Shown here: piece by piece, positions 33,273 to 42,489 of the stretch
How positions within the stretch are numbered: position 1 is the first letter of the stretch
Layout of the letters: each line of letters starts with the position of its first letter
NCBI RefSeq assembly: GCF_003386165.1
Contig: NZ_QRDV01000006.1
Span: 124,001-188,000, forward strand
From: Winogradskyella eximia
Lineage (GTDB): Bacteria; Bacteroidota; Bacteroidia; Flavobacteriales; Flavobacteriaceae
Direction of reading: 5' to 3'
Length of the DNA stretch: 64,000 nucleotides
Made by a program: the position numbers and the translations under genes
The notes under the pieces: model-generated
The model's input: the letters and a program-made list of their open reading frames with translations, nothing else
What the model was told of the DNA's origin: nothing
The model's database searches: none

Positions 33273-34052
33273 ATGACACCAAAATTAACGATTGTAGGAG
33301 CAGGTCCTGGAGATGTAGATTTAATTACTGTGAAGGCAATTAAAGCATTAGCATCAGCAGATGTTATTTTATATGATGCTCTTGTAAATAAAGATTTATT
33401 AGAATATGCGTCGCCTAAAACAGAATTGATTTTTGTAGGAAAACGAAAAGGATGTTATGCTTATCAGCAAAATCAAATTAACGATTTAATTGTTGAGAGA
33501 GCGCTTCGATGTGGTCATGTAGTGAGACTAAAAGGTGGTGATCCATTTATATTTGGTCGTGGTGCAGAAGAACTAGAATACGCTAAAGAATATGCTATTG
33601 AAGTAGCAATAGTTCCTGGTATTTCTTCTTCTGCAGCAGTACCAGCATATCAAGGCATTCCATTAACCAAACGTAATGCTTCAGAAAGTTTTTGGGTAAT
33701 TACAGGCACCACAAAATCACATAAAATTTCTGGTGATATTGCACTTGCAGCTAAATCTACTGCAACTGTCGTTATTTTAATGGGAATGAGTAAGCTTTCA
33801 GAAATTGTTCAAATTTTTTCTAATGAAGGCAAAGGCGAAACAGCAATTGCAATTATTCAAAATGGTACTAGACCAAACGAGAAAGTTGGTATAGGTAAAA
33901 TGTCTAATATTGAATCTATTGTTGAAGAAAAACAACTCTCTAATCCTGCCATAATCATCATAGGCGAAGTGGTTAATCAGCGTGTAGATCTAAGTAATAT
34001 TTATTCTAGAGCAGATTTAGCGCAGTATAATAATCAAAAATTAATTGCTTAA
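33273..34052 (+). CDS. cobA: Uroporphyrinogen-III C-methyltransferase
   Basis: A 259-aa SAM-dependent enzyme that makes precorrin-2 from uroporphyrinogen III, the first step to siroheme. The motifs LTIVGAGPGDVDLITVKAIKAL, VVRLKGGDPFIFGRGAEEL and VPGISSSAAVPAYQGIPLTKR are diagnostic. It starts 4 bp after the sulfite reductase stop and supplies that enzyme's cofactor with the next gene. Confidence 0.95.
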   Translation: MTPKLTIVGAGPGDVDLITVKAIKALASADVILYDALVNKDLLEYASPKTELIFVGKRKGCYAYQQNQINDLIVERALRCGHVVRLKGGDPFIFGRGAEELEYAKEYAIEVAIVPGISSSAAVPAYQGIPLTKRNASESFWVITGTTKSHKISGDIALAAKSTATVVILMGMSKLSEIVQIFSNEGKGETAIAIIQNGTRPNEKVGIGKMSNIESIVEEKQLSNPAIIIIGEVVNQRVDLSNIYSRADLAQYNNQKLIA

Positions 34053-34054
34053 CC

Positions 34055-34633
34055 ATGGAAAGGAATAATTTGTATCCCATTTTTCTAAAAGCTAAAAATC
34101 TCAATATTTTAATTGTTGGAGGTGGTTATGTTGCAGAAGAAAAGTTAACCTTTCTTTTAAAGTCTAGTCCAGACGCAAATGTAACTATGGTTTCGCCAAT
34201 GTATCGATCAGGAACGATAAATATAGCGAACACAGGCAACGTAAAACGTATTGAGGATAGTTATAAAAATTCTTATTTAAAAGATCATCATGTGGTTATT
34301 GCCACAACAGATATACCTGAAGTAAATATCAAAATATATGAGGATTGTCGTTTACAAAGCAAATTAGTTAATGTAGCAGATAATCCACCATATTGTGATT
34401 TTTATATGGGAGGTATTGTAACGAAGGGTAATGTAAAAGTGGCTATTTCTACTAACGGAAAATCACCAACTACAGCTAAACGTTTACGTCAATTTTTTGA
34501 AGATGTCATACCAGAAAATATTGATGATTTAGTAAAAAACCTCAATATATACAGAAAAACAATAAAGGGAGATTTTGAACAGAAAGTCGAAAAATTAAAC
34601 GAATTCACTAAAGGTTTAGTCGAAAAAATATAG
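34055..34633 (+). CDS. Precorrin-2 dehydrogenase / sirohydrochlorin ferrochelatase
   Basis: A 192-aa Met8/CysG-N-like protein. NAD-binding motif LIVGGGYVAEEKL, then NVADNPPYCDFYMGGIVTKGNVKVAISTNGKSPTTAKRLRQFFE with the NGKSP catalytic loop. It oxidises precorrin-2 and inserts iron to form siroheme. The gene is 2 bp after cobA, so siroheme synthesis is encoded by two separate proteins here rather than a fused CysG. Confidence 0.93.
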   Translation: MERNNLYPIFLKAKNLNILIVGGGYVAEEKLTFLLKSSPDANVTMVSPMYRSGTINIANTGNVKRIEDSYKNSYLKDHHVVIATTDIPEVNIKIYEDCRLQSKLVNVADNPPYCDFYMGGIVTKGNVKVAISTNGKSPTTAKRLRQFFEDVIPENIDDLVKNLNIYRKTIKGDFEQKVEKLNEFTKGLVEKI

Positions 34634-34636
34634 ATT

Positions 34637-35686
34637 ATGATTAAAACAGATATACTAATTATAGGAGCAGGACCAACAGGTTTATTTACAGTATTTGAAG
34701 CTGGATTGCTAAAATTAAAGTGTCATTTAATTGATGCTTTGCCTCAACCTGGAGGTCAATGTTCCGAATTATATCCTAAAAAACCAATTTATGATATTCC
34801 AGGATTTCCAGAAATATTAGCAGGAGATTTAACCTCTAATTTATTAGAACAAGGCAAACAATTTGAGCCTGGTTTTACTTTAGGTGAGCGAGCAGAAACA
34901 ATAGAGAAGTTAGAAGATGATAGTTTTATTGTTACAACCAATAAGGGGACAAAACACCATGCTCCAATTATTGCTATTGCTGGTGGTTTAGGTAGTTTTG
35001 AGCCTAGAAAACCTCAATTAGAGCATATTGATAAATACGAAGATAATGGGTTGGCCTACTTTATAAAAGATCCAGAAGTGTATCGCGATAAAAAAGTGGT
35101 AATTGCAGGAGGTGGAGATTCTGCTTTAGATTGGAGTATTTTCCTAGCAGATGTCGCTTCAGAAGTAACTTTAGTACATAGAAGAAACGAGTTTAGAGGA
35201 GCGTTAGATTCTGTAGAGCGAGCACAAGAGTTAAAGTTAATTGGTAAAATAAATATTATAACACCAGCAGAAATTACAGCCTTGCATGGTAAAAATCATA
35301 TAGAAGGAGTTGCCGTTACTAAAGATGGTGAAACCCAAATAATAGAAGCGGATGCTTTTATTCCTCTTTTTGGATTATCTCCAAAATTAGGTCCAATAGG
35401 AAATTGGGGACTTGAGATAGAAAAGAATGCGATAAAAGTAGATACATTAGATTATCAAACTAACATTCCTGGAATTTACGCCATTGGAGATGTTAATGCT
35501 TACGAAGGAAAACTTAAATTGATTCTTTGTGGTTTTCATGAAGCAACATTAATGTGTCAATCAGCTTATAAAAGATTAAACCCAGGAAAGAAATTTGTTC
35601 TAAAATACACTACTGTAAGTGGAATAGATGGTTTTGATGGTACAAGAAAAGAATCACCTAAAGCTGTAGTAAAAGCCATTGTGTAA
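34637..35686 (+). CDS. Thioredoxin-reductase-like ferredoxin-NADP reductase
   Basis: A 349-aa two-dinucleotide-binding flavoprotein. FAD motif IIGAGPTGLFTVFEAGL, PQPGGQC, and NADPH motif VVIAGGGDSALDWSIFLA; the redox CxxC of true thioredoxin reductase is absent (the region reads VVIAGGGDSALDW without cysteines). The C-terminal GIYAIGDVNAYEGKLKLILCGFHEA is typical of YumC-type FNR. As last gene of the operon it probably provides reduced ferredoxin to the sulfite reductase. Confidence 0.9.
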   Translation: MIKTDILIIGAGPTGLFTVFEAGLLKLKCHLIDALPQPGGQCSELYPKKPIYDIPGFPEILAGDLTSNLLEQGKQFEPGFTLGERAETIEKLEDDSFIVTTNKGTKHHAPIIAIAGGLGSFEPRKPQLEHIDKYEDNGLAYFIKDPEVYRDKKVVIAGGGDSALDWSIFLADVASEVTLVHRRNEFRGALDSVERAQELKLIGKINIITPAEITALHGKNHIEGVAVTKDGETQIIEADAFIPLFGLSPKLGPIGNWGLEIEKNAIKVDTLDYQTNIPGIYAIGDVNAYEGKLKLILCGFHEATLMCQSAYKRLNPGKKFVLKYTTVSGIDGFDGTRKESPKAVVKAIV

Positions 35687-35810
35687 TATCTACTGTGATT
35701 CAGATACCGTGATATGATTTATACATAATGGTAACTGTTTGTTAGGGTTTAATTAACAATAGTACCTTCTTTTAATTAGATATTTGCACATATTAATTAA
35801 GCCCTTAATC

Positions 35811-35906
35811 ATGAAATTGATAAATAAGTATAAATCAGATTTTAGATTTGCTTTACAGCTTTTAGCGCTGACGGTTGTATCTTTAATTGCTGCTATTTTT
35901 GTATAA
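35811..35906 (+). CDS. 31-residue membrane miniprotein
   Basis: An ATG-to-TAA frame encodes 31 residues: a basic amphipathic start (MKLINKYKSDFRF) and one hydrophobic helix (ALQLLALTVVSLIAAIFV). The composition and good codon use look like a genuine single-pass miniprotein rather than chance. GATATTTG at 35779-35786 is one base off a -7 box. It is isolated in a 287-bp gap between the sulfur operon and the PagL-like gene. Function is unknown. Confidence 0.55.
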   Translation: MKLINKYKSDFRFALQLLALTVVSLIAAIFV

Positions 35907-35948
35907 AAGTCTTGTAGCCTACTTAAGCTGCTAATTGTAATTATTGAT

Positions 35949-35956
35949 TATTTTTG
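35949..35956 (+). promoter_or_regulatory. -7 box of the PagL-like gene
   Basis: TATTTTTG matches TAnnTTTG, 17 bp before the ATG at 35974. The nearest TTG is only 11-12 bp upstream. Confidence 0.4.
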
Positions 35957-35973
35957 TGCCTCAATAATTATCA

Positions 35974-37065
35974 ATGCGAAATCGTTTATGCTCCGTTTTA
36001 ATAATAATGTCTGTTGCTCTCTATGGACAAGATGAAAAGCATAGCACGTATTTTGATCTCAATTATTTTGGAGGAAATATAGCTGTTCATAATAATGATA
36101 TTCTTCATTTAATTACAGGACATCCAGAAGGTTTTATTTTTAGTATAAATAAGAAAACTTATGGGAATAAAGCTTGGGAGCAACGTTTTAATTATCCAGA
36201 TTACGGTGCATCCTTTATTTATCAAGATTTTAAAAATGACAAGCTAGGTGATGCTTATGGGTTGTATGCCCATTATAATTTTTATTTTCTCAATCGGAAT
36301 TTAATGTTGCGTATTGGCCAAGGTTTAGTGTATAATACTAATCCTTATGATAAAATTGAAAATCCGAAGAATGTAGCATTTGGATCAGATATTTTAAGTT
36401 CTACCTATTTAATGATTAATTACAAAAAAGAGCAAATGTTTAATCGTTTTGGTTTGCAAACAGGCTTTTCCTTAATTCATTATTCTAACGCAAATGTAAA
36501 AGCTCCAAATACAAGTGTAAATACAATTGCTTTTAATGTTGGTGTCATTTACAATCTAGACGAGGAAAATCGTGAATTTATTGATAATCTTAATGATGAA
36601 AAATTCACAGAAAACATAAAATTTAATTTTGCCTTTAGATCTGGTATTAATCAAAGTGATGTAATTGGAAGTAAACAATTTCCATTTTATGTTTTCTCTG
36701 GTTATGCAGATAAGCGTTTAAGTCATTTTAGTGCCATTCAGTTTGGTGCAGATGTATTTTTCTCAAAATTTTTGAAAGAACTGATATATTATCAATCTGT
36801 GTCTTACCCAGAATTAGAGGTCAGTGGAGATGAAGATTACAGACGTGTTGGGTTATTTGTTGGGCATGAATTGTTTGTAAATAAATTATCTGTTGAAACC
36901 CAATTTGGTTATTATGTGTATTATCCTTACGATTTTGAAGGACAAACCTATTTAAGAATAGGTTTAAAACGTTATTTTGGAAAAAAAATATTTGGTGCAG
37001 TAACACTAAAATCTCATGCAGCCAAAGCAGAGGCTGTTGAGTTTGGAGTAGGAGTTAGACTTTAA
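35974..37065 (+). CDS. Acyloxyacyl hydrolase, PagL-like lipid A deacylase
   Basis: A 363-aa outer-membrane barrel with signal peptide MRNRLCSVLIIMSVALYG. Near residue 168 the sequence FSLIHYSNANVKAPNTSVNTIAFNVG matches the PagL active-site segment, with the His and Ser of HxS followed by Asn. PagL removes a 3-O-acyl chain from lipid A, altering endotoxin properties. The C-terminal half beyond residue about 200 is longer than Pseudomonas PagL (about 170 aa) and looks like additional barrel strands, a feature of the Bacteroidota branch. Confidence 0.8.
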   Translation: MRNRLCSVLIIMSVALYGQDEKHSTYFDLNYFGGNIAVHNNDILHLITGHPEGFIFSINKKTYGNKAWEQRFNYPDYGASFIYQDFKNDKLGDAYGLYAHYNFYFLNRNLMLRIGQGLVYNTNPYDKIENPKNVAFGSDILSSTYLMINYKKEQMFNRFGLQTGFSLIHYSNANVKAPNTSVNTIAFNVGVIYNLDEENREFIDNLNDEKFTENIKFNFAFRSGINQSDVIGSKQFPFYVFSGYADKRLSHFSAIQFGADVFFSKFLKELIYYQSVSYPELEVSGDEDYRRVGLFVGHELFVNKLSVETQFGYYVYYPYDFEGQTYLRIGLKRYFGKKIFGAVTLKSHAAKAEAVEFGVGVRL

Positions 37066-37147
37066 ATGGTTATACTCAATATTACTGAAATGATATTGTA
37101 TTAAAATACCTAAGACATAAGAGGAAACATTAATCTGAAATCATAAA

Positions 37148-37891
37148 ATGAGAAAAATAATATATTTATTAGCACTTTCTTTCTTTGCTTGCAATAGTGA
37201 AGATGCTTATGATTGTTTTCAGGCTTCGGGAAGTCTAATGCAACAAGAAATTTCAGTTTCAGATTTTGAAAGTATTTTAGTAAATAGAGATATAGAGTTA
37301 ATTATTAAAGAAGCATCAGTTTATAAAGTAACTATTGAAACAGGTGAAAATTTAATAAACGATGTTAAGGCAGAAGTAATTGGAGATCAGTTAGTGTTAA
37401 CCGATAATAATTCTTGTAATTATGTGAGAGATTATGGCATAACAAAGGTATATGTAGAAGCACCAAATCTTACAGAAATAAGAACTTCCACTCAATTTGA
37501 AATTGCATCAGACGGAATTTTAAATTACGAAACACTTACACTATATTCTGAAGATTTTAATGAGAATAATGACTATACAATTGGAGATTTTAGACTGACT
37601 TTAAATTCTGAAAATTTTAAAGTAGTCTCTAATAATCTTTCATTTTACTACATAGATGGAGTTGTAGAAACTTTATTTGTTGGTTTTTACTCTGGTGCAG
37701 GACGCTTTGAAGGAGAAAATCTAATCGCTCAAAATGTTACTGTTTTTCAGCGTAGCAGTAACGATATGGTTGTAAATCCACAACAATCTCTCACAGGAGA
37801 ACTGCGAGGAACAGGTGATTTAATTTCAGTTAACCAACCAGCAATTGTAGAGGTGGAGCGATTTTACGACGGTCAATTACTTTTTGAGTAA
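37148..37891 (+). CDS. Head GIN domain (DUF2807) lipoprotein
   Basis: A 247-aa protein with lipobox LSFFAC (Cys near residue 15). The mature part is a right-handed beta-helix-like DUF2807 domain: FESILVNRDIELIIKEASVYKVTIETGENLINDVKAEVIGDQLVLTD, then YVEAPNLTEIRTST, LTLYSEDFNENND and a C-terminal LRGTGDLISVNQP. These proteins are probably exposed at the cell surface; function unknown. Its last 15 bp overlap the 3' end of ackA on the other strand. Confidence 0.85.
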   Translation: MRKIIYLLALSFFACNSEDAYDCFQASGSLMQQEISVSDFESILVNRDIELIIKEASVYKVTIETGENLINDVKAEVIGDQLVLTDNNSCNYVRDYGITKVYVEAPNLTEIRTSTQFEIASDGILNYETLTLYSEDFNENNDYTIGDFRLTLNSENFKVVSNNLSFYYIDGVVETLFVGFYSGAGRFEGENLIAQNVTVFQRSSNDMVVNPQQSLTGELRGTGDLISVNQPAIVEVERFYDGQLLFE

Positions 37892-39067
37892 ATTAAACGA
37901 TTGTTTTGCAATCTCTAATTCTTCATTAGTTGGTATCACTAGAATTTTAACTTTAGAATCCTTAGAGTTAATAGATCTAATTGTTTTTAGATGCTCATTA
38001 TTTTTGTCTAAGTCTAATTTTATGCCTAAAAAGTCTAAGTCATTACAAATTAATTCTCTCATATAGTTAGAGTTTTCACCGATACCAGCAGTGAAAACAA
38101 TAGCGTCTAAACCATTTAGAATAGCTGCATAACTACCAATGTATTTTTTAATACGATAGGTATTCATTTTAAGTGCAAGTTCACATGCTTTATCACCTTC
38201 TAGAGCTTTCTCTTCAATATCTCTTAAGTCACTATAGCCTGTGAGTCCTAACATACCGCTCTTTTTTAGAAGTAGTGTGTTTATCTCATCTAAACTCATT
38301 TTTAATTTTTCTGCTAAGTAAAAAATTATGGATTGGTCTATGTCACCAGATCGGGTTCCCATTATTAATCCATTAATAGGTGAGAATCCTAAAGAATGGT
38401 CAATGCTTTTTCCATTTTTTACTGCAGACATACTACAGCCATTCCCTAAATGAATGGTAATAATATTAGATTCTTTTTTACCTATAAATTCAATGGCCTT
38501 TTCACTAACATATTTGTGACTAGTGCCATGGAATCCATATAATCTTATATTATGTTTGTCCGAAAATTCGTTTGGAATTGCATATTTATAGGCATGTTCT
38601 GGTATTGTTTGATGAAAAGCGGTATCAAAAACTGCTACTTGTTTTGCGTTTTTAAAAATAGACTCAGCAACTTTAATTCCTTCTAAATTAGCCGGATTGT
38701 GCAATGGAGCCAATGAAGATAAGGCTTCTATTTTATCTTTTACTTCTTTTGTTATTTCAGCAGTTTTACTAAAGTGTTTTCCGCCATGTACAACTCTATG
38801 TGCAACGATATCTATATCCTCAGCAGATTTTATAATTCCTGTTTCCTTATCTAGTAATTGTTTTGATAATAGTTCTAATGCTGCATTATGATTAAGAATA
38901 GGAGTGACAACTTCAATAGAACCCGTTTTTGTTTCATATTTAAATTTAGCGTCTTCTGAACCAATACGTTCAATTAAGCCAGAACATAAAACGGTTTCAT
39001 TAGGCATTAAGAATAATTGAAATTTTAACGAAGAACTTCCTGAGTTTAATACTAATATTTGTTGCAT
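37877..39067 (-). CDS. ackA: Acetate kinase
   Basis: A 396-aa enzyme interconverting acetyl phosphate + ADP and acetate + ATP. The signature LVLNSGSSSLKFQLF at the start, VFDTAFHQTIPEHAYKYAIP, YGFHGTSHKYVSEKA, ITIHLGNGCSMSAVKNGKSIDHSLGF and FTAGIGENS are all present. It begins 4 bp after the pta stop, forming the classical pta-ackA operon. It has no terminator of its own before the overlapping convergent gene. Confidence 0.97.
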   Translation of the reverse strand: MQQILVLNSGSSSLKFQLFLMPNETVLCSGLIERIGSEDAKFKYETKTGSIEVVTPILNHNAALELLSKQLLDKETGIIKSAEDIDIVAHRVVHGGKHFSKTAEITKEVKDKIEALSSLAPLHNPANLEGIKVAESIFKNAKQVAVFDTAFHQTIPEHAYKYAIPNEFSDKHNIRLYGFHGTSHKYVSEKAIEFIGKKESNIITIHLGNGCSMSAVKNGKSIDHSLGFSPINGLIMGTRSGDIDQSIIFYLAEKLKMSLDEINTLLLKKSGMLGLTGYSDLRDIEEKALEGDKACELALKMNTYRIKKYIGSYAAILNGLDAIVFTAGIGENSNYMRELICNDLDFLGIKLDLDKNNEHLKTIRSINSKDSKVKILVIPTNEELEIAKQSFNLLKK

Positions 39068-39071
39068 GGGC

Positions 39072-41162
39072 TTAAAATTCTTGGGCTTGGATGGCAGTTA
39101 TAATTACGGTACTATAAATATCGTCTGTGGTACAACCTCTACTTAAGTCATTAACTGGTTTATTTAATCCTTGTAACATTGGGCCAATAGCTAAAGCACC
39201 TGTTTCTCTTTGTACCGCTTTATACGTGTTATTTCCGGTATTTAAATCTGGGAAAATTAATACACTCGCTTGACCAGCCACTTCAGAATCTGGTAATTTA
39301 CTTTTTCCGATACGCATATCTACAGCCGCATCGTATTGTATTGGGCCTTCAATTTTTAAATGAGGAGCTTTATGTTTTGCGATTTCTGTTGCTTTTCTCA
39401 CTTTGTCTACTTCTTCACCTTTTCCGGATGCTCCAGAAGAATAAGATAACATCGCAACTTTAGGTTCAATACCAAAATCTTGAGCTGTTTTAGCAGATGA
39501 AATGGCGATTTCTGCAAGCTCTTCGGCATTAGGATTAGGGTTTATTGCACAATCTCCAAATATGGATATTCGGTCTTCCAAACACATAAAAAATACGGAG
39601 GATACAATATTAACTCCAGGTTTTGTTTTTATAAATTGTAATGCAGGACGGAGTGTATGCGCTGTGGTATGCACAGCTCCAGAAACCATACCATCTGCAT
39701 GACCTTTATAAATCATCATTGTAGCAAAATAAGACACATCAGACATGGTATCTTTTGCCATATCCAAGTTAACATTTTTATGTTTCCTTAATTCGTAGAA
39801 CGTATTAACGTAATCGTCAAAATGCTCTGATTCTTGTGGGGAAACAATATTTACTTTTGCTGTGTCTAAAGCAATATCTAGTTTTTTAATGCGCTCCAAT
39901 ATTTTGTCTTTATCTCCAATAAGAGTTAAATCTACAACTTGGGCATCTATTAATCTCGCCGAAGCTCTAAGAACACGTTCGTCATAACCTTCAGGTAGAA
40001 CAATATGTTTTTTGTTTTTTAAGGCTTGTTGTAACAGATTATATTGAAACATTCTTGGTGTAAAACCTTCAGACTTAAAAGTGATTAAGTCGTTAGAAAG
40101 TTTGTCTGTATCAACATGTTTTTCAAACGTAGCTATTGAGGATTCAATTTTTTCAGTGTTTTCGGCATAAATTTTAGATTTAATCTTGCCAATAGCATTG
40201 GTTACTGTATACGTTCCTTCTGCAACACTAATAATTGGTAATATACTTGATAAACCTTCAATTAGTTTTAAAATTGGTTCCTCTGGCACTAAACCACCTG
40301 TAAGTACAATTCCAGAAATTTTTGGATAGTTTTTAGAGATATTAGCTTGTAATGCGCCTAATATAATGTCTGCTCTATCTCCAGGTGTAATAACTAAAGC
40401 GTTTTCCTTTAAGTGTGTTAAATAATTGCGCAATTGCATGGCGCCAACACTAAAGTTTTCAGATTCATTATTAATCATGTCTTCTCCAAAGAGAATTGTC
40501 CCTTTTAAGGCTTTGGTAATTTCCTTAATTGTGGGAGACGATAAACTTTTTATAACCGGTATTACAGATACATTAGTACTTTGTTTAATACGCTCTTTTA
40601 AACGCAGTTTTAAAATGTCTGTATCAGATGGGTTTACTTTATTTGTAATTATAGAAAGTACTTTAACTTCTGCTTTAAATGTATCGTACGCTAATTGTGT
40701 GTTATCTATAATGTGGTCTATAGGTTTTTTAAATCCATTGGCTACTATAATTACAGGAAGTCCAAGGTTTTTAGAAATAAGGATATTAATATCTAAATCT
40801 AAATTGGTGTTTTCATTAGAAAAATCTGTTCCCTCCACAAGGATAATATCAAAACGCTCTTCTAGATATTTGTATTTTTTTATAATTTGATCTATAACAC
40901 TACCAGATTTTCCTTTGTTGTATAAATCTAGTACTTCGCTTCGGGTAAAAGCATAGGTGTTTTTATAATTTATGTCTAATTCAAAATGTGATAAGACCGT
41001 ATTAATGTGGTTATCTAATTCACCATTTTTGGTGTTTTCTATAATAGGTCTGAAGTAACCGACTTTAGCTGTTTTACCTAAAAGCATTCGCATAAGGCCT
41101 AAAACCACAACAGATTTACCACTGTTAGGTTCTATGGTCGCTACATAAATTCCTTTACTCAT
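39072..41162 (-). CDS. pta: Phosphate acetyltransferase
   Basis: A 696-aa long-form enzyme. Residues 1-210 are a P-loop dethiobiotin-synthase-like domain (VATIEPNSGKSVVVLGLM), about 215-330 a DRTGG domain, and about 375-690 the catalytic acetyl-CoA:phosphate transferase (LPEGYDERVLRASARL, MVSGAVHTTAHTLRPALQ, SYSSGASGKGEEVDKVRKAT). It forms acetyl phosphate for ackA. The long form is subject to metabolite control in enterobacteria; the same is possible here. Confidence 0.96.
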   Translation of the reverse strand: MSKGIYVATIEPNSGKSVVVLGLMRMLLGKTAKVGYFRPIIENTKNGELDNHINTVLSHFELDINYKNTYAFTRSEVLDLYNKGKSGSVIDQIIKKYKYLEERFDIILVEGTDFSNENTNLDLDINILISKNLGLPVIIVANGFKKPIDHIIDNTQLAYDTFKAEVKVLSIITNKVNPSDTDILKLRLKERIKQSTNVSVIPVIKSLSSPTIKEITKALKGTILFGEDMINNESENFSVGAMQLRNYLTHLKENALVITPGDRADIILGALQANISKNYPKISGIVLTGGLVPEEPILKLIEGLSSILPIISVAEGTYTVTNAIGKIKSKIYAENTEKIESSIATFEKHVDTDKLSNDLITFKSEGFTPRMFQYNLLQQALKNKKHIVLPEGYDERVLRASARLIDAQVVDLTLIGDKDKILERIKKLDIALDTAKVNIVSPQESEHFDDYVNTFYELRKHKNVNLDMAKDTMSDVSYFATMMIYKGHADGMVSGAVHTTAHTLRPALQFIKTKPGVNIVSSVFFMCLEDRISIFGDCAINPNPNAEELAEIAISSAKTAQDFGIEPKVAMLSYSSGASGKGEEVDKVRKATEIAKHKAPHLKIEGPIQYDAAVDMRIGKSKLPDSEVAGQASVLIFPDLNTGNNTYKAVQRETGALAIGPMLQGLNKPVNDLSRGCTTDDIYSTVIITAIQAQEF

Positions 41163-41248
41163 TCGATATGTGTTATGTTGAAAAGAGACATTATTGTTTA
41201 TATATAAATAGTGCGTCTTTAGTCCTTAAAGTTAATAAAATTATGACG

Positions 41249-41256
41249 CAAAGTTA
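41249..41256 (-). promoter_or_regulatory. -7 box of pta-ackA
   Basis: On the minus strand TAACTTTG matches TAnnTTTG; the predicted leader before the ATG at 41162 is about 80 nt. No TTG lies at the -33 position. Confidence 0.45.
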
Positions 41257-41309
41257 AAATGGGTAAGTGCTTTTAAAGCTGATATTTATCATGCTTTTAA
41301 AGAAACAAC

Positions 41310-41329
41310 AAAATTGGTTAACCAATTTT
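41310..41329 (-). terminator. Probable terminator of gldA
   Basis: A perfect palindrome with arms AAAATTGG and CCAATTTT around TTAA, 20 bp after the gldA stop on the minus strand. The following T-rich stretch is interrupted (TTTTGTTGTTTC), so termination is plausible but unproven. Confidence 0.5.
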
Positions 41330-41348
41330 AGCTAATATATAAAAATAA

Positions 41349-42245
41349 TTAATTACTGGTTAAGTCTCTAAATAAACTCTCTAAACTCGCGTTTTTCTGA
41401 TTTAATTGTAGAATTTTTAAATCATTATCATGAGCAAAATCAAAAACATGAGAACGCATATCTTCTTTAGTAGAAAAAGTAATTTCATAAACAAAACTAT
41501 GCGTGTTTTTAACAGTAGCAACCTTTGGTAGTTTTAAAAGAAAAGCATCTTCAACTCTATAGTCAAATTCTACAATCACAATTTGTTCTTGGCCAGCTCT
41601 TAAATCTTTTAAGTATTTGTCTGCAACAATTTCACCCTTATTAATTATAATGACACGATCACACATGGCTTCAACCTCTTGCATTATATGTGTAGAAAGA
41701 AATACTGTTTTTTCTTTACCAATGGTTTTTATTAGATTTCTAATATCTACTAATTGATTAGGGTCTAAACCTGTTGTTGGTTCGTCTAAAATTAATACCT
41801 CAGGATTATGTAATAAGGCATTTGCTAAACCAACACGTTGTCTGTAACCTTTAGATAGCTGACTTATTTTTTTATGTGCTTCTGGTTTTAAACCTGTTAG
41901 TTCTATAACTTCTTCAATTCTAGATTTTGGAGTGTTATAAACGTTGGCATTAAAATTTAAATATTCCTTTACATACAAATCTGTATACAGCGGATTGTGT
42001 TCTGGCAAGTATCCAACACTACTTTGTACGCTTTTTTTATCTGTAGTAACATCGAAACCATTCACATTTGCGGATCCTTCAGAGGCTTCAATATAAGTAG
42101 TTAAGATTTTCATCATAGTTGATTTTCCAGCCCCATTTGGACCTAAAAAACCAACAATCTCAGCATCCTTTACCTTAAAGGAAACATCGTTTAGAGCCTT
42201 TTGGTTTTTGTAGAGTTTTGTAATGTTTTGAACTTCAATAGACAT
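41349..42245 (-). CDS. gldA: Gliding motility ABC transporter ATP-binding protein
   Basis: A 298-aa ATPase. Walker A GPNGAGKST (35-43), signature LSKGYRQRV (129-137), Walker B VLILDEP (149-155) and switch histidine in STHIMQEV. The length and C-terminal half match GldA of Flavobacterium johnsoniae, where GldA works with GldF and GldG in gliding. The gldF and gldG genes are not adjacent, as in F. johnsoniae. A general ABC exporter ATPase is the alternative, less likely given the overall fit. Confidence 0.85.
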   Translation of the reverse strand: MSIEVQNITKLYKNQKALNDVSFKVKDAEIVGFLGPNGAGKSTMMKILTTYIEASEGSANVNGFDVTTDKKSVQSSVGYLPEHNPLYTDLYVKEYLNFNANVYNTPKSRIEEVIELTGLKPEAHKKISQLSKGYRQRVGLANALLHNPEVLILDEPTTGLDPNQLVDIRNLIKTIGKEKTVFLSTHIMQEVEAMCDRVIIINKGEIVADKYLKDLRAGQEQIVIVEFDYRVEDAFLLKLPKVATVKNTHSFVYEITFSTKEDMRSHVFDFAHDNDLKILQLNQKNASLESLFRDLTSN

Positions 42246-42274
42246 ATAGAAAGAAATTAAGTCAGAATTTTAAT

Positions 42275-42307
42275 CAAAAATAGGTAATTCCGAATATTGA
42301 ATTGCAA
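42275..42307 (-). promoter_or_regulatory. Promoter of gldA
   Basis: On the minus strand TTG (42307-42305), 22 bp, then TATTTTTG (42282-42275), fits the consensus with slightly long spacing; the leader before the ATG at 42245 is about 22 nt. Confidence 0.55.
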
Positions 42308-42363
42308 TTATTATCGATTCTTTAAAACTTTCAGTTATTCTTTAAAAAAGCTTGGTTACAATT

Positions 42364-42392
42364 TTGATTTGTAAAAATAATAATTACATTAG
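42364..42392 (+). promoter_or_regulatory. Promoter of the pheA operon leader
   Basis: TTG at 42364-42366, 18 bp, then TACATTAG at 42385-42392 (one base off TAnnTTTG). Transcription from about 42398 would place the leader peptide ATG about 35 nt into the RNA. Confidence 0.5.
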
Positions 42393-42432
42393 CGATATAA
42401 TTATAGATTTTCACAGTGGTGGAAAATAAAAT

Positions 42433-42483
42433 ATGAACATATCTAAAGCATATTATAACTGGTTTTATTTCTTTTTTAGCTAA
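42433..42483 (+). CDS. Aromatic amino acid leader peptide of the pheA operon
   Basis: A 16-codon frame, ATG to TAA, encodes MNISKAYYNWFYFFFS. Eight of the last ten residues are aromatic: three Tyr, one Trp and four Phe. It lies 97 bp upstream of pheA, the first gene of the phenylalanine/tyrosine operon, and is followed by an antiterminator segment and a terminator. This is the architecture of a classical amino-acid attenuator: ribosome stalling at Tyr/Phe codons would favour the antiterminator. Reading frame, composition and location are direct observations; regulation is inferred. Confidence 0.8.
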   Translation: MNISKAYYNWFYFFFS

Positions 42484-42489
42484 AGGAAC

